64,000 bases of DNA, from positions 124,001 to 188,000 of the forward strand of contig OZ059894.1 of the NCBI GenBank assembly GCA_964057225.1, written 5' to 3'. Shown one piece after another: positions 7,401 through 13,581 of this stretch. The stretch comes from Auanema rhodensis (Eukaryota > Nematoda > Chromadorea > Rhabditida > Rhabditidae). Each line of letters starts with the position of its first letter. Positions within the stretch are counted from its first letter, which is position 1. The position numbers and the translations under genes are program-made. The notes beneath the pieces are model-generated. The model was not told the origin of the DNA. It did no database searches and saw only the letters and a program-made list of their open reading frames with translations.

Positions 7401-10123
7401 TATGTAGGGTCTACCATACGTCTTCCTTTAATTAGAGGAATAATTTGTGTAATTCCTGGATTACTCATAAGTGGTCTTAAAAATGGATATGGGCAAATTC
7501 GAAGCGTGTACGTTTCAAAATCTTCAACTTCATTTATTCTATCCTGATCGAATGGGAATGAGCATTTTGTAGAAGTTGCGCGTTTAAGTCTTTTGAACGG
7601 CAATTTCTTAAATTCTCGTTCAATTAGGAGTGTGATATTGTTATCATTAGGATATTTGGGGAATGTTATATAATTTCCTGATGTTGTGTGGAATGCTGGT
7701 TGTCTAAAGCAGGATGCAATTGGTTTTGGTGTTAGTTTACTTGAAAGGATAAGCGCTGATTGTGTACTTGGAATCAAAATAGTTTCTTTGCTTATTATGG
7801 CATCGTAGTAATGCATATCGATATAATTACAACGGGAATCCGATGTTTGGGGATCCCATATAATTATTGATGTATTTGATTTGCAATTACCATGATGAGC
7901 ACTACAACCTTCAGTGTTTAGTATTAAATTGGATAATATTGTATCATCGGGCATGCGGGTCATGACTCCGCGCTCTAGTACTAAACGCGGCCGCTCCTCG
8001 CACTCGTCGCGGCTAAACGCGCGCGCCGGATCATAGGAGGGCTCTGGGGTTGCTTGTGCTATACTATCGATTCTCTCCAGCTCCATGTTATTCCATTTGC
8101 GATCGCGAATCGCCTGCCTGCACTCGTGCGCCGCTATAGGCTGCACCCTATCGATTGTTCTGTTTGTGTCGCGGAGGAATAACAAATCGCGTACACACAG
8201 CTTGTGTACTTCCTTCGAGCAGCGCCACGCGTCCCACTCGTGTGCCGTGTGGTTTCGCGTGTATAGATGGATTTGTGTACGTAGCACATGATTTGTTTCT
8301 GTTAATTTACATTTCTTTACTACTGGCGGAACTAATAAGGCTCCTCCAGTTGCTTTTGTGCAAATTTGATATGAAGTTACACATGGCAGGAAAATTGCTA
8401 CTGTGATTGCCATTACAACCGTTAGTGATAACGGTGAAAGGGTCACAGAGTTAATTCGTGGTGTGCTTCTATCTCGTCCTCTTGATTGATCTCTTTGATT
8501 GTTAAAATGGACTCTTCTTTGTCCGTTATGTTCATTAGTCCTTCCTCTTCTACTATTGTTTGAAGGATTAAAATTGTTTGAATGCCAGTTGTTATTAAAT
8601 CGTCCCGAATTTCGTTCATAATTATTGTTACGGCGATAATTAGCAAAAGAGCCGTTACGATTTTGGTTGTTATTATATTTTGAAAAGTTTTTATTTTTCT
8701 GATAATTTTGATAATTATGATAATTTTTATTGTTTTGGTTATCACGTGGATAATTACGGTCGAAATTTCGGTTATCTCGTCTCTCGTTTGTGCGCGCGAA
8801 AGGAGCTAGTGCTTTGTTTACAGCATTGACTAGCATGGACTGCGTGTCTGTTGTCTGGTTCATTATCGATTCTTCCCAGCGAGCGGCCTCAATCGCATCC
8901 GTGAAGGATTTTGGCTTCGCTCGAATCACAGCTGGTTTCAGAGTATTTTTTAGTCCTCTGAGGAAAGTTGATCTTAATATGTGATCTTTGTGAGGGTCAT
9001 CCGTGGCAAAAGCGCTTAGTGCAATCGTTCTCAGTGATTGAGCGTAAGCGTCAATTGTCAGATCCCCTTGGGTTGTATTTTGGAGATTGATCAGCGCGGG
9101 GTCCTGATTATATTCAGGACAAAGCTTAGATGTTAAAGCTCTTAACAGGTCATTCCATGAACCGGTGGTTTTTAATTGTTCAGGTACTTGCCTGTACGCT
9201 TCTTCCGCTGCTTCGTTTTTAAGAAGCAAAGGTAGAAGGGCTAATCTCTCCGGGATTACCAGACCTACAGCGTTGGCAAATAGGTTGAATTTAGCCGTGA
9301 AATCTCGAAAGTTGCGACTGCCATCATAAGTTGGGCAGTAGGGTGATAACAAGGCTTGCGCTATGCTAGTTTTCCCTGCCCCAGGTAAAGAAGGTTCAGT
9401 TGCCATATTACTTGTACGGGCAGATGGCATTTTTATCACTCTGCCTGTTGTTAATGAGTTCTCAGACACAGGGGTTGTGTGTACTGAGCGGCTGGGTTGG
9501 TTTGGTGCTTTTGAACTTCCTGTTGTTGTATTTGGTAAAATTGGGGTTGAAGTTTGGTTATCAGTAATAGCAAGATGTGTATGTTCGGGTGGTTGTATGG
9601 GAGATAAATTAATGTTTGGAACCGACGAGTATCTATTCGTGTGGCTGGTGTTCAAGTTTCGATCTTTTGGTGAACGATTGAAGAGATCAGAAACTATGTT
9701 TTTAAAAGTTTGTAAACCGCCTGCACTAGTAGTGGCTACTGAAGGTGAAACTGTTGGTTCAGGGATGGACAGAGAGAGAGATGCGTCCGATTTGCTTGAG
9801 TTTTTATTTTTATTTTTCTTATTTTTATTTGAATTAGAGGAGCGTACCTTTTTAGCAGTAACTGGTGTTTGTTCTTCCACTATGACGGATGTTTCTTCTC
9901 CTCCTGGTGGTACGTAATCCTCGTCGCTTAATCGTTCAGTAGGTGAATAAGTGCCTGCACGAGGAGTAAAGAATTTGTCGGTTTTGTGCTCGACTTTCTG
10001 CTCGTCTTCGATTATAGCGATGCTCTGCGCGCGAGCTCGGCTTCTGGTGAGTGGAGCTGAGTCTCGCAGATCAAAATCAGTTCGTGTACTGAGAGGTACA
10101 GCTGATCGGAATCGTTTATCCAC
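1439..10123 (-). CDS. Gag-Env-like-Pol polyprotein of the LTR element (about 2,894 codons, single frame)
   Basis: One uninterrupted frame. Counting residue 1 as the codon at 10121-10123: disordered basic N-terminus (1-240), Gag capsid-like region (about 250-440), Asn/Arg-rich nucleocapsid-like segment without a CCHC knuckle (446-555), signal-like hydrophobic stretch (565-584), cysteine-containing ectodomain with furin-like site (845-848), transmembrane helix (about 1569-1590), aspartic protease with DSG (1682-1684), RT with YLDD (2125-2128), RNase H (D2274, E2318, D2345, D2388), integrase (H2493, H2501, C2531, C2534; D2565, D2625, E2661) and an acidic tail ending PPRRRR. The codon at 10121-10123 is GTG, not ATG. 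The frame stays open to 10186 without any ATG, and the first in-frame ATG is residue 232 (9428-9430). A spliced 5' exon or a start at 9430 is therefore likely; the N-terminus is uncertain. No frameshift or stop separates gag from pol. Confidence 0.93.
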   Translation of the reverse strand: MDKRFRSAVPLSTRTDFDLRDSAPLTRSRARAQSIAIIEDEQKVEHKTDKFFTPRAGTYSPTERLSDEDYVPPGGEETSVIVEEQTPVTAKKVRSSNSNKNKKNKNKNSSKSDASLSLSIPEPTVSPSVATTSAGGLQTFKNIVSDLFNRSPKDRNLNTSHTNRYSSVPNINLSPIQPPEHTHLAITDNQTSTPILPNTTTGSSKAPNQPSRSVHTTPVSENSLTTGRVIKMPSARTSNMATEPSLPGAGKTSIAQALLSPYCPTYDGSRNFRDFTAKFNLFANAVGLVIPERLALLPLLLKNEAAEEAYRQVPEQLKTTGSWNDLLRALTSKLCPEYNQDPALINLQNTTQGDLTIDAYAQSLRTIALSAFATDDPHKDHILRSTFLRGLKNTLKPAVIRAKPKSFTDAIEAARWEESIMNQTTDTQSMLVNAVNKALAPFARTNERRDNRNFDRNYPRDNQNNKNYHNYQNYQKNKNFSKYNNNQNRNGSFANYRRNNNYERNSGRFNNNWHSNNFNPSNNSRRGRTNEHNGQRRVHFNNQRDQSRGRDRSTPRINSVTLSPLSLTVVMAITVAIFLPCVTSYQICTKATGGALLVPPVVKKCKLTETNHVLRTQIHLYTRNHTAHEWDAWRCSKEVHKLCVRDLLFLRDTNRTIDRVQPIAAHECRQAIRDRKWNNMELERIDSIAQATPEPSYDPARAFSRDECEERPRLVLERGVMTRMPDDTILSNLILNTEGCSAHHGNCKSNTSIIIWDPQTSDSRCNYIDMHYYDAIISKETILIPSTQSALILSSKLTPKPIASCFRQPAFHTTSGNYITFPKYPNDNNITLLIEREFKKLPFKRLKRATSTKCSFPFDQDRINEVEDFETYTLRICPYPFLRPLMSNPGITQIIPLIKGRRMVDPTYSLKEWIIAHRENFEFFFKIQIYEKSLRHFLKQYDFRDKDEAILQYVAQRELALATKAGISYLTSRQLLQQISDRLTVIEFDQLIRTKEGTYRERAETIALDLANTPVIIEDKLTVPSRQEILKTFVKMPPIRKQLLTDQEERNSKFIKDTIDLVHELKTLVTLRRNKTAADIDDIKFINIPSSRMFVLDTDKLFYDIKNNFGIPIGPHPKLKEPNNISKDLLLEIFLPLLNDNILPNTSSRISSEQLKRLMTEKIQLKSLQITTRAPSNAAGGAAEMAALPIIDREALITTDSAILPQTSTSPRAAAATTARAPSSMAQPETTARHTTATTTARATISTRAPPTTILYAVYQDQQIPIMEETTYTPISLIRKHRASSTPTATDIESVQANAQYIATKIDSEQQFRQNITSRIAQDHLQYATTMIQEELQKHFKESYESICEIQNRYLELWRSILQIEPTIAMRTILGREDIAARFVGSEILHIHVCPVVLQKTIYHNHTVNGTCYLETPVLTQEGQLLFAAPGSKDLLPHGKEINCDHVPTDVWSTDGEWKGINGTVDVSLISMWDGLHHEKITPLKFTGAHLYTNLSSRVYSMTTAIAYGASLASIRQNHVLHTIHHDPKISSAFSILKKSSDYISKANEFTKSTWNSFVDTIAGTIERTLITIGAITIIVVILIVLAFVAKIYFFKPIGMQVMHIELRDQTNDLPTYEETLELVSQPDQPIPRNIMKQYYPSFLTLVPLAMPIVCSVSNRKDQTLPLLLMTVNDRLILTLWDSGSSISYIRLSTLHYLTLNDFVKKDKSVATTANGSAFRFLGTIDLTVEIAGYEIDHTFFISRDEDCPSPALIGLDFMKTLDRQNIGMKLRPFKQTLEIGDRVVPLANGNNGNIRKTSFVINLINLSPQCIFPHQTCRIPVRLAEPISHNEVAVLQPDEEKTISTTYETAFRDVNSITMTFKNNTDHPIDLSPGNIIDKAKIGVLPQYEIFTTEHNPDYIPPEADWENKLPHFPQDFMNDLDLKDADLTKEQKDLLQLCILRNRDAFLNEDKQIGLFKGPVEHSIPLRTDMDMPRPRITRIPIGKQEEVERQVQEMLKQNIIEPSTSLFNSPVVLVKKKDETFRFVTDFRALNNVTRKQTYIIPNISDIVDMAAGSQYFSNFDLVSGFFQIALKKSDRPLTAFTTNTGTYQYRRMPMGLCGAPHTFQTAVRYLQSRCKCRLFVYLDDLLVISDTAEQHLDDIAEILREVKKLGMKIKLKKCAFARPEVKFLGLIVGRDGVKPDPQKVSAIQDYPAPKSPTGVRAFLGMVGFFRKFIKDFAHIASPLYDLTKLDVEFQWNDKSQQAVDTLKRKLIQAPVLKPPRSDRMFIIESDGSNIAVGAVLLQPEDPNEPLKNLHPIAFASRKLVKAERNYAPIEIEALGLVYALAQFRTYILGSHTICITDHRPLTSLLTRRDLFGRLAKFQLVIQEYDIEIRYREGRLNKVCDALSRYIGDEANDPKPEKKKKTKEIPKAQINFVNVPDIRAIQEDTPWIKRTIAEIEYRAKKNMLSNDRYCVIDNMLYTKPSRKRPHPALILPRESELINKVIEEFHEDPAIGAHQGINKTKEAILRRFCWTNMQTDIAIFVKQCVKCAQRKKDPHAMTVQPMGQFEIPSKPFERIHMDIMGPFPTSKRNNNYVLTIQDSFSKWATTIAIPTIVTDVIIDRFLRNFVYIFGPPNRLITDRGSNFVSKKFEEMCEQLGIKHEPTLPHQKNSNGQVERLHRTLEEGLTHYLNEDVTDWDMYLPKITFALNTITHATTGISPYIALFGKESRMRLDKELFPETLQPEILEEIENTEYIRGERRTIIQENLAKHQETAKRKHDGRQRIEERDIRKGDQVMLAIKAHKPGQKLRKSYDGPFEVINVEGNMVQLKNPFGKIQDVHKDNLKLFERKMKHTIAQNTRSNTTTYDTDDDSDIEIIKVINGNDNYDSSEETEPEDPSDQNWLPPRRRR
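1619..2686 (-). other. Integrase with HHCC zinc site, DDE core and GPF module
   Basis: Residues about 2480-2835. The zinc site is H2493, H2501, C2531, C2534. The DDE core is D2565 (HMDIMGPF), D2625 (LITDRGSNF) and E2661 (NGQVERLHRT), with spacings of 59 and 35 residues as expected for retroviral-type integrases. A GPY/F-like module (YDGPFEV near 2798-2804) follows. No chromodomain is seen. The C-terminus is acidic with a final PPRRRR. It would insert the element with the observed 4-bp stagger. Confidence 0.93.
2939..3340 (-). other. RNase H domain
   Basis: Residues about 2262-2395, immediately after the RT connection. The four acidic positions expected of a DEDD RNase H are visible: D2274 in ESDGSN, E2318 in APIEIEA, D2345 in TDHRPL and D2388 in VCDALSR. 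It degrades the RNA strand of the RNA:DNA hybrid and leaves the polypurine primer. It looks complete. Confidence 0.93.
3404..4261 (-). other. Reverse transcriptase domain (Ty3/gypsy type)
   Basis: Residues about 1955-2240. Recognisable blocks in order: SPVVLVKKKD with FRFVTDFRALN, FDLVSGFFQI (catalytic D2064), RRMPMGLCGAP (substrate-binding loop), FVYLDDLLV with YLDD at 2125-2128 (catalytic aspartates), FLGLIVGRDG, and the connection start TGVRAFLGMVGFFRKFI. These are diagnostic of Ty3/gypsy RTs. No substitutions are seen in the catalytic residues. Confidence 0.95.
4814..5161 (-). other. Retroviral-type aspartic protease
   Basis: Residues about 1655-1770. The active-site triplet D1682-S1683-G1684 lies after a hydrophobic strand (LILTLW), and PALIGLDFM (1751-1759) matches the conserved second half of retropepsins (an IIG/LIG-D motif). 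Expected to act as a homodimer and cut the polyprotein into Gag, Env-like and Pol parts. It starts about 65 residues after the predicted transmembrane helix, so in the full-length polyprotein it would be membrane-tethered. Confidence 0.85.
5354..5419 (-). other. Transmembrane helix of the envelope-like region
   Basis: Residues 1569-1590 are an uninterrupted Ile/Val/Leu/Ala/Thr segment followed by K1591 and by K1596. It is the only strong membrane anchor in the C-terminal half of the envelope-like region. It would place the following protease-RT-integrase on the cytosolic side if residues 585-1568 are lumenal. Confidence 0.85.
6359..6616 (-). other. Thr/Ala/Arg-rich, mucin-like segment encoded by a GC-rich patch
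   Basis: Residues 1170-1255 contain repeated TTRAP/TTARA-like words and are dominated by Thr, Ala, Ser and Pro. The DNA here is markedly GC-rich with several GCGCGC runs, unlike the AT-rich rest of the element. Such a segment in an ectodomain is often O-glycosylated and acts as a flexible stalk or shield; that role is inferred. It may instead be a rapidly diverging linker. Confidence 0.65.
8444..10123 (-). other. Gag region: disordered N-terminus, capsid-like domain, Asn/Arg-rich nucleocapsid-like segment
   Basis: Residues 1-240 are low-complexity (a Lys/Asn run near 95-110, then Ser/Thr/Pro-rich). Residues 250-440 resemble the Ty3/gypsy Gag capsid: a YDGSRNFRDF-type start, several leucine-rich helices, and the FLRGL motif (388-392) typical of the second half of the domain. 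Residues 446-555 are very rich in Asn, Arg, Tyr and Phe with no Cys-X2-Cys-X4-His-X4-Cys knuckle; I infer RNA binding by charge and aromatic residues. The first ATG of the frame (residue 232) falls just before the capsid-like domain, so a short Gag starting there would keep the capsid but lose the basic N-terminus. Confidence 0.8.
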
Positions 10124-11519
10124 TTTGGTAGCGCTCTTGGTTTGGAAAAACCTTGAGTGTTTAGTAACGTGGGGGATTTTGAGACGTTAATGAGTGTTAT
10201 GGATAAGGAGTTTTGGAAAAGGGGTGAGAAAGCTGTGAGTAACTGGTTTGTATAGTCGGCGTTAAGGAATGAATCTAAGTTGTGGCCATCAACAGAGATC
10301 CGCCTACTACCGTATGAAAATTTGGACTTTGTTCGCTTTCCAATTTAATATTCTTAAATGTATATAATTCAACCAGTTTGTATATGTTCAAAAATGTTCA
10401 GTGCTCACTTGATTGATGCCTGAGCAATCTCATTAGTCCTTATTCCCACTTTTTTTTCTTTTTTCTGACGATTCTGATCTTCTTGGACTCACGAGTGATC
10501 GAAAATGCCACGAAAATGGACTTTGGTAAATGTTCAAAGGATTTTAGCGGTTTTCATAATGTACATTCGTAATAGCATTACTCTTTAAGGAAGCAATTTG
10601 GAAAACGAATGAGTACCGTAGTCCCATCATGATCAGAAATCTAGTTTTAAAATTATGGCTAGGAATAGATGACTAAAGATTACAATAACTATATTTAAAG
10701 AATTATGGTGTTTAGGAATGAGTCTTATGCTTCAAAACAACAATAACGGTATGAGGAAGGTGACATATAGTAAGGGGAGAAAATCCAAACTGATATGCTT
10801 AAGCCAACACGACCTGATAGACAATCACTAATAATAATTCAGTTCGTAAAATTGTACAGGATTTTTCGGACTATAGCGATCTTAAAATTCACTTTTCATA
10901 ATATTCCTCCCATTTAGGTGAGGTTTCCCGTGTAACTTCAATGCGTTATCAAAATATTTTTGGATGTTAATGGCAAAAAGTTGTCTGAACAGAAATGTAA
11001 CGCAAAATAAAATAGTCCTGATCGCAAAATATGAAATAATCTCAATTTGGTGCGCAAAATTGTTTCATCCACAAAAATAAAGAAATAACCGTGGCTATTC
11101 TTTCCTCGAAGCCAAAATCAATCCTTAAAAGGAGAAAGTGTGGGCATAAATCTCAATAAAAATTATCCTTGGGTGAATTTGTTCACTAATTCATCCTAGG
11201 GTCCTCAAAAATGCTTCGAGTTCGGGTAACAGAGTATTTGATGTTAACAGCAAGGATATAAAAATTGTTGGGTTCAGACAGACAGAAAATTGTGAACAAA
11301 CGGGAGAATATAACTTCAGTTTCAAAAAATATAAAATCCATCTCCAAAAGGAGTGGTCCTTGCATCTGTTCCCTTTTAAACGTTGTTGGCCCCACCGTAT
11401 TGTGTTGAGACATGGAGTAGATGGTTTAGAGATATAAGAGAATTCAGATTCAATGAATTGTAGTAAAAATAACGAAATATAAGAGAAAATAGTCAAGAAA
11501 TCAAGATAAAAATGTTCGA
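10124..11519 (-). other. 5' leader of the element, probably with an intron
   Basis: About 1.4 kb between the primer site and the GTG-starting polyprotein frame. It is AT-rich with many short upstream frames; the longest AUG-started one I see on the element strand starts at 11413 and has 75 codons, with no recognisable domain. Splice-like signals on the element strand: GTGAGT (10492 down to 10487) and GTGAGC (10408 down to 10403) as donors, TACTAAA (10166 down to 10160) as branch site, and a pyrimidine stretch with CAAG at 10139-10136 as acceptor. These are motif matches only. Because the polyprotein frame lacks an AUG, splicing from a leader exon is a reasonable guess. Confidence 0.5.
10449..10466 (-). 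other. 18-nt purine tract inside the leader
   Basis: On the element strand this reads as A-runs broken by single G residues, 18 purines in a row. It is longer and purer than the candidate tract next to the 3' LTR. It could be a second plus-strand primer, a structural element or chance in AT-rich DNA. Confidence 0.35.
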
Positions 11520-11532
11520 GGTGGAACCTCCA
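11520..11532 (-). other. Primer-binding site, best fit tRNA-Gln
   Basis: On the element strand the bases directly after the 5' LTR are TGGAGGTTCCACC. The TGG matches the CCA tail of a tRNA, and the next ten bases match the 3' acceptor strand expected for a tRNA-Gln whose 5' end is GGTTCCA, as I recall for animal tRNA-Gln. The match stops after about 13 nt (next bases TCGAA against an expected GAGAT). There is no spacer between LTR and primer site. Confidence 0.65.
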
Positions 11533-11869
11533 CGTTCCGTTATGCTCTCACGTCGATCCTATAGACCAATAAAGCCTACAAGATGAGTGTGATAGTATTC
11601 CAGATGTAGCGGTAGATAAAGAGCATAATGGATAAACATAAGACTCGAGAAAGAAAAGTTTATTATGTCTACATGATTACAATAAGTTATATAAGTCTAC
11701 ATAAAGATATAAAGTGAAAGAGAGCTAAGAAAGGAAGACCAACCATCCATAGTCATTCCATAAGGCAAAGCAGAAGTCTGTGTTCCATATGAAGGGCGTG
11801 TCGTCCTCTCTCAGCCTCATGTCGTCTGATTCTAACCCGCCTGCTACGTATTGATTTCCGAATGGAACG
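11533..11869 (-). repeat. 5' LTR (right copy, 337 bp), promoter LTR
   Basis: Same 337 bp as 405-741 with no difference seen, and the same CGTTCC/GGAACG ends. Being upstream on the element strand, it drives transcription leftward. Identity of the LTRs implies a recent insertion, since both are copied from one template at reverse transcription. Confidence 0.96.
11687..11695 (-). promoter_or_regulatory. Putative TATA box in the 5' LTR
   Basis: The element strand reads CTTATATAA, with an AATAAA (11659-11664) about 25 nt downstream. A second, weaker TTTATAT lies about 20 nt upstream. The position in the middle of the LTR suits a U3/R boundary near 11660, but no start site can be proven from sequence. 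Confidence 0.4.
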
Positions 11870-11873
11870 CATC
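11870..11873. repeat. Target-site duplication CATC (right copy)
   Basis: Matches 401-404. The satellite resumes here with CATCACGTG. The base before it (G, last base of the LTR) differs from the A of the satellite consensus, fixing the boundary. Confidence 0.93.
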
Positions 11874-13581
11874 ACGTGTACATTTAATTAGCATAAATTA
11901 AAGTTCACGTAAAATTCAAAGTCATGGTTACCATGCACCAATATCAATAAAAATTTGTTTTTAGACTAATATGGACATGGGGAATCAAATTTTGAAAACC
12001 GCATCTCTTTATCTTTTACGTGAAGCGAGTTACATACCAAGTGCACATCACGTGTACATTTAATTAGCATAAATTAAAGTTCACGTAAATTTCAAAGTCA
12101 TGGTTACCATGCACCAATATCAATAAAAATTTGTTTTTAGACTAATATGGACATGGGGAATCTAATTTTGAAAACCGCATCTCTTTATCTTTCACGTGAA
12201 GCGAGTTACATACCAAGTGCACATCACGTGTACATTTAATTAGCATAAACTAAAGTTCACGTAAATTTCAAAGTCATGGTTACCATGAACCAATATCAAT
12301 AAAAATTTGTTTTTAGACTAATATGGACATGGGGAATCTAATTTTGAAAACCGCATCTCTTTATCTTTCACGTGAAGCGAGTTACATACCAAGTGCACAT
12401 CACGTGTACATTTAATTAGCATAAATTAAAGTTCACGTAAATTTCAAAGTCATGGTTACCATGAAGCAATATCAATAAAAATTTGTTTTTAGACTAATAT
12501 GGACATGGGGAATCTAATTTTGAAAACCGCATCTCTTTATCTTTCACGTGAAGCGAGTTACATACCAAGTGCACATCACGTGTACATTTAATTAGCATAA
12601 ATTAAAGTTCACGTAAAATTCAAAGTCATGGTTACCATGCACCAATATCAATAAAAATTTGTTTTTAGACTAATATGGACATGGGGAATCAAATTTTGAA
12701 AACCGCATCTCTTTATCTTTTACGTGAAGCGAGTTACATACCAAGTGCACATCACGTGTACATTTAATTAGCATAAATTAAAGTTCACGTAAATTTCAAA
12801 GTCATGGTTACCATGCACCAATATCAATAAAAATTTGTTTTTAGACTAATATGGACATGGGGAATCTAATTTTGAAAACCGCATCTCTTTATCTTTCACG
12901 TGAAGCGAGTTACATACCAAGTGCACATCACGTGTACATTTAATTAGCATAAACTAAAGTTCACGTAAATTTCAAAGTCATGGTTACCATGAACCAATAT
13001 CAATAAAAATTTGTTTTTAGACTAATATGGACATGGGGAATCTAATTTTGAAAACCGCATCTCTTTATCTTTCACGTGAAGCGAGTTACATACCAAGTGC
13101 ACATCACGTGTACATTTAATTAGCATAAATTAAAGTTCACGTAAATTTCAAAGTCATGGTTACCATGAAGCAATATCAATAAAAATTTGTTTTTAGACTA
13201 ATATGGACATGGGGAATCTAATTTTGAAAACCGCATCTCTTTATCTTTCACGTGAAGCGAGTTACATACCAAGTGCACATCACGTGTACATTTAATTAGC
13301 ATAAATTAAAGTTCACGTAAAATTCAAAGTCATGGTTACCATGCACCAATATCAATAAAAATTTGTTTTTAGACTAATATGGACATGGGGAATCAAATTT
13401 TGAAAACCGCATCTCTTTATCTTTTACGTGAAGCGAGTTACATACCAAGTGCACATCACGTGTACATTTAATTAGCATAAATTAAAGTTCACGTAAATTT
13501 CAAAGTCATGGTTACCATGCACCAATATCAATAAAAATTTGTTTTTAGACTAATATGGACATGGGGAATCTAATTTTGAAA
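11870..13581. repeat. 704-bp higher-order repeat (4 monomers)
   Basis: Four distinguishable monomer types recur in order: TTTTACG with CATGCACC; one with CATAAACTAAAG and CATGAACC; one with CATGAAGC; one with CACGTAAAATT and GGAATCAAAT. The last type's GGAATCAAAT mark is at 11981, 12685 and 13389, exactly 704 bp apart. The element sits in the first of these GGAATCAAAT-type monomers, the edge of this block. Confidence 0.85.

Larger units (their letters stand above)
5204..8431 (-). other. Envelope-like glycoprotein region located between gag and pol
   Basis: Residues 565-1640. A hydrophobic run at 565-584 ending CVTS before Y585 looks like a signal peptide. M571 lies inside it, so a separately initiated protein could also start there. 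The ectodomain has about 12 N-glycosylation sequons (for example N624, N654, N750, N829, N1074, N1315, N1405, N1409, N1462, N1494), roughly ten cysteines before residue 805, and a basic FKRLKR site at 843-848 suited to furin; a weaker RKHR lies at 1279-1282. A Thr/Ala-rich stalk-like stretch covers 1170-1255. A single strong transmembrane helix follows at about 1569-1590, then a short tail with PTYEETL (1615-1621). This layout is that of a type I viral envelope protein. I cannot assign it to a known fusion-protein class, and no obvious hydrophobic fusion peptide follows the furin site. Confidence 0.72.
405..11869 (-). mobile_element. Full-length Ty3/gypsy-like LTR retroelement with an envelope-like domain (11,465 bp)
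   Basis: A complete element inserted on the minus strand of the satellite: identical-looking 337-bp LTRs, a 4-bp target duplication, a primer site abutting the 5' LTR, a short purine stretch before the 3' LTR, and one open frame with Gag, Env-like, protease, RT, RNase H and integrase modules in that order. All catalytic motifs I looked for are present and no stop interrupts the frame, so it looks young and possibly still mobile. Ty3/gypsy assignment rests on the RT-RNaseH-IN order, the YLDD RT motif, the HHCC zinc site and a GPF module at the integrase end. The domain order gag-env-pol is atypical. I do not recognise a named family. Confidence 0.95.

Noticed and set aside
1878..9917. Many plus-strand frames of 60-184 codons across the element
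   Set aside because: They lie antisense to the polyprotein frame, show no recognisable motifs, and are explained by the codon structure of the opposite strand.
1439..10123. A frameshift or stop separating gag from pol
   Set aside because: The frame is continuous through gag, env-like and pol regions; no slippery-site arrangement is needed.
11191..11496. 101-codon minus-strand frame in the leader
   Set aside because: It begins with TTG, not ATG, overlaps another short frame, and has no recognisable domain; it is probably chance in AT-rich leader DNA.
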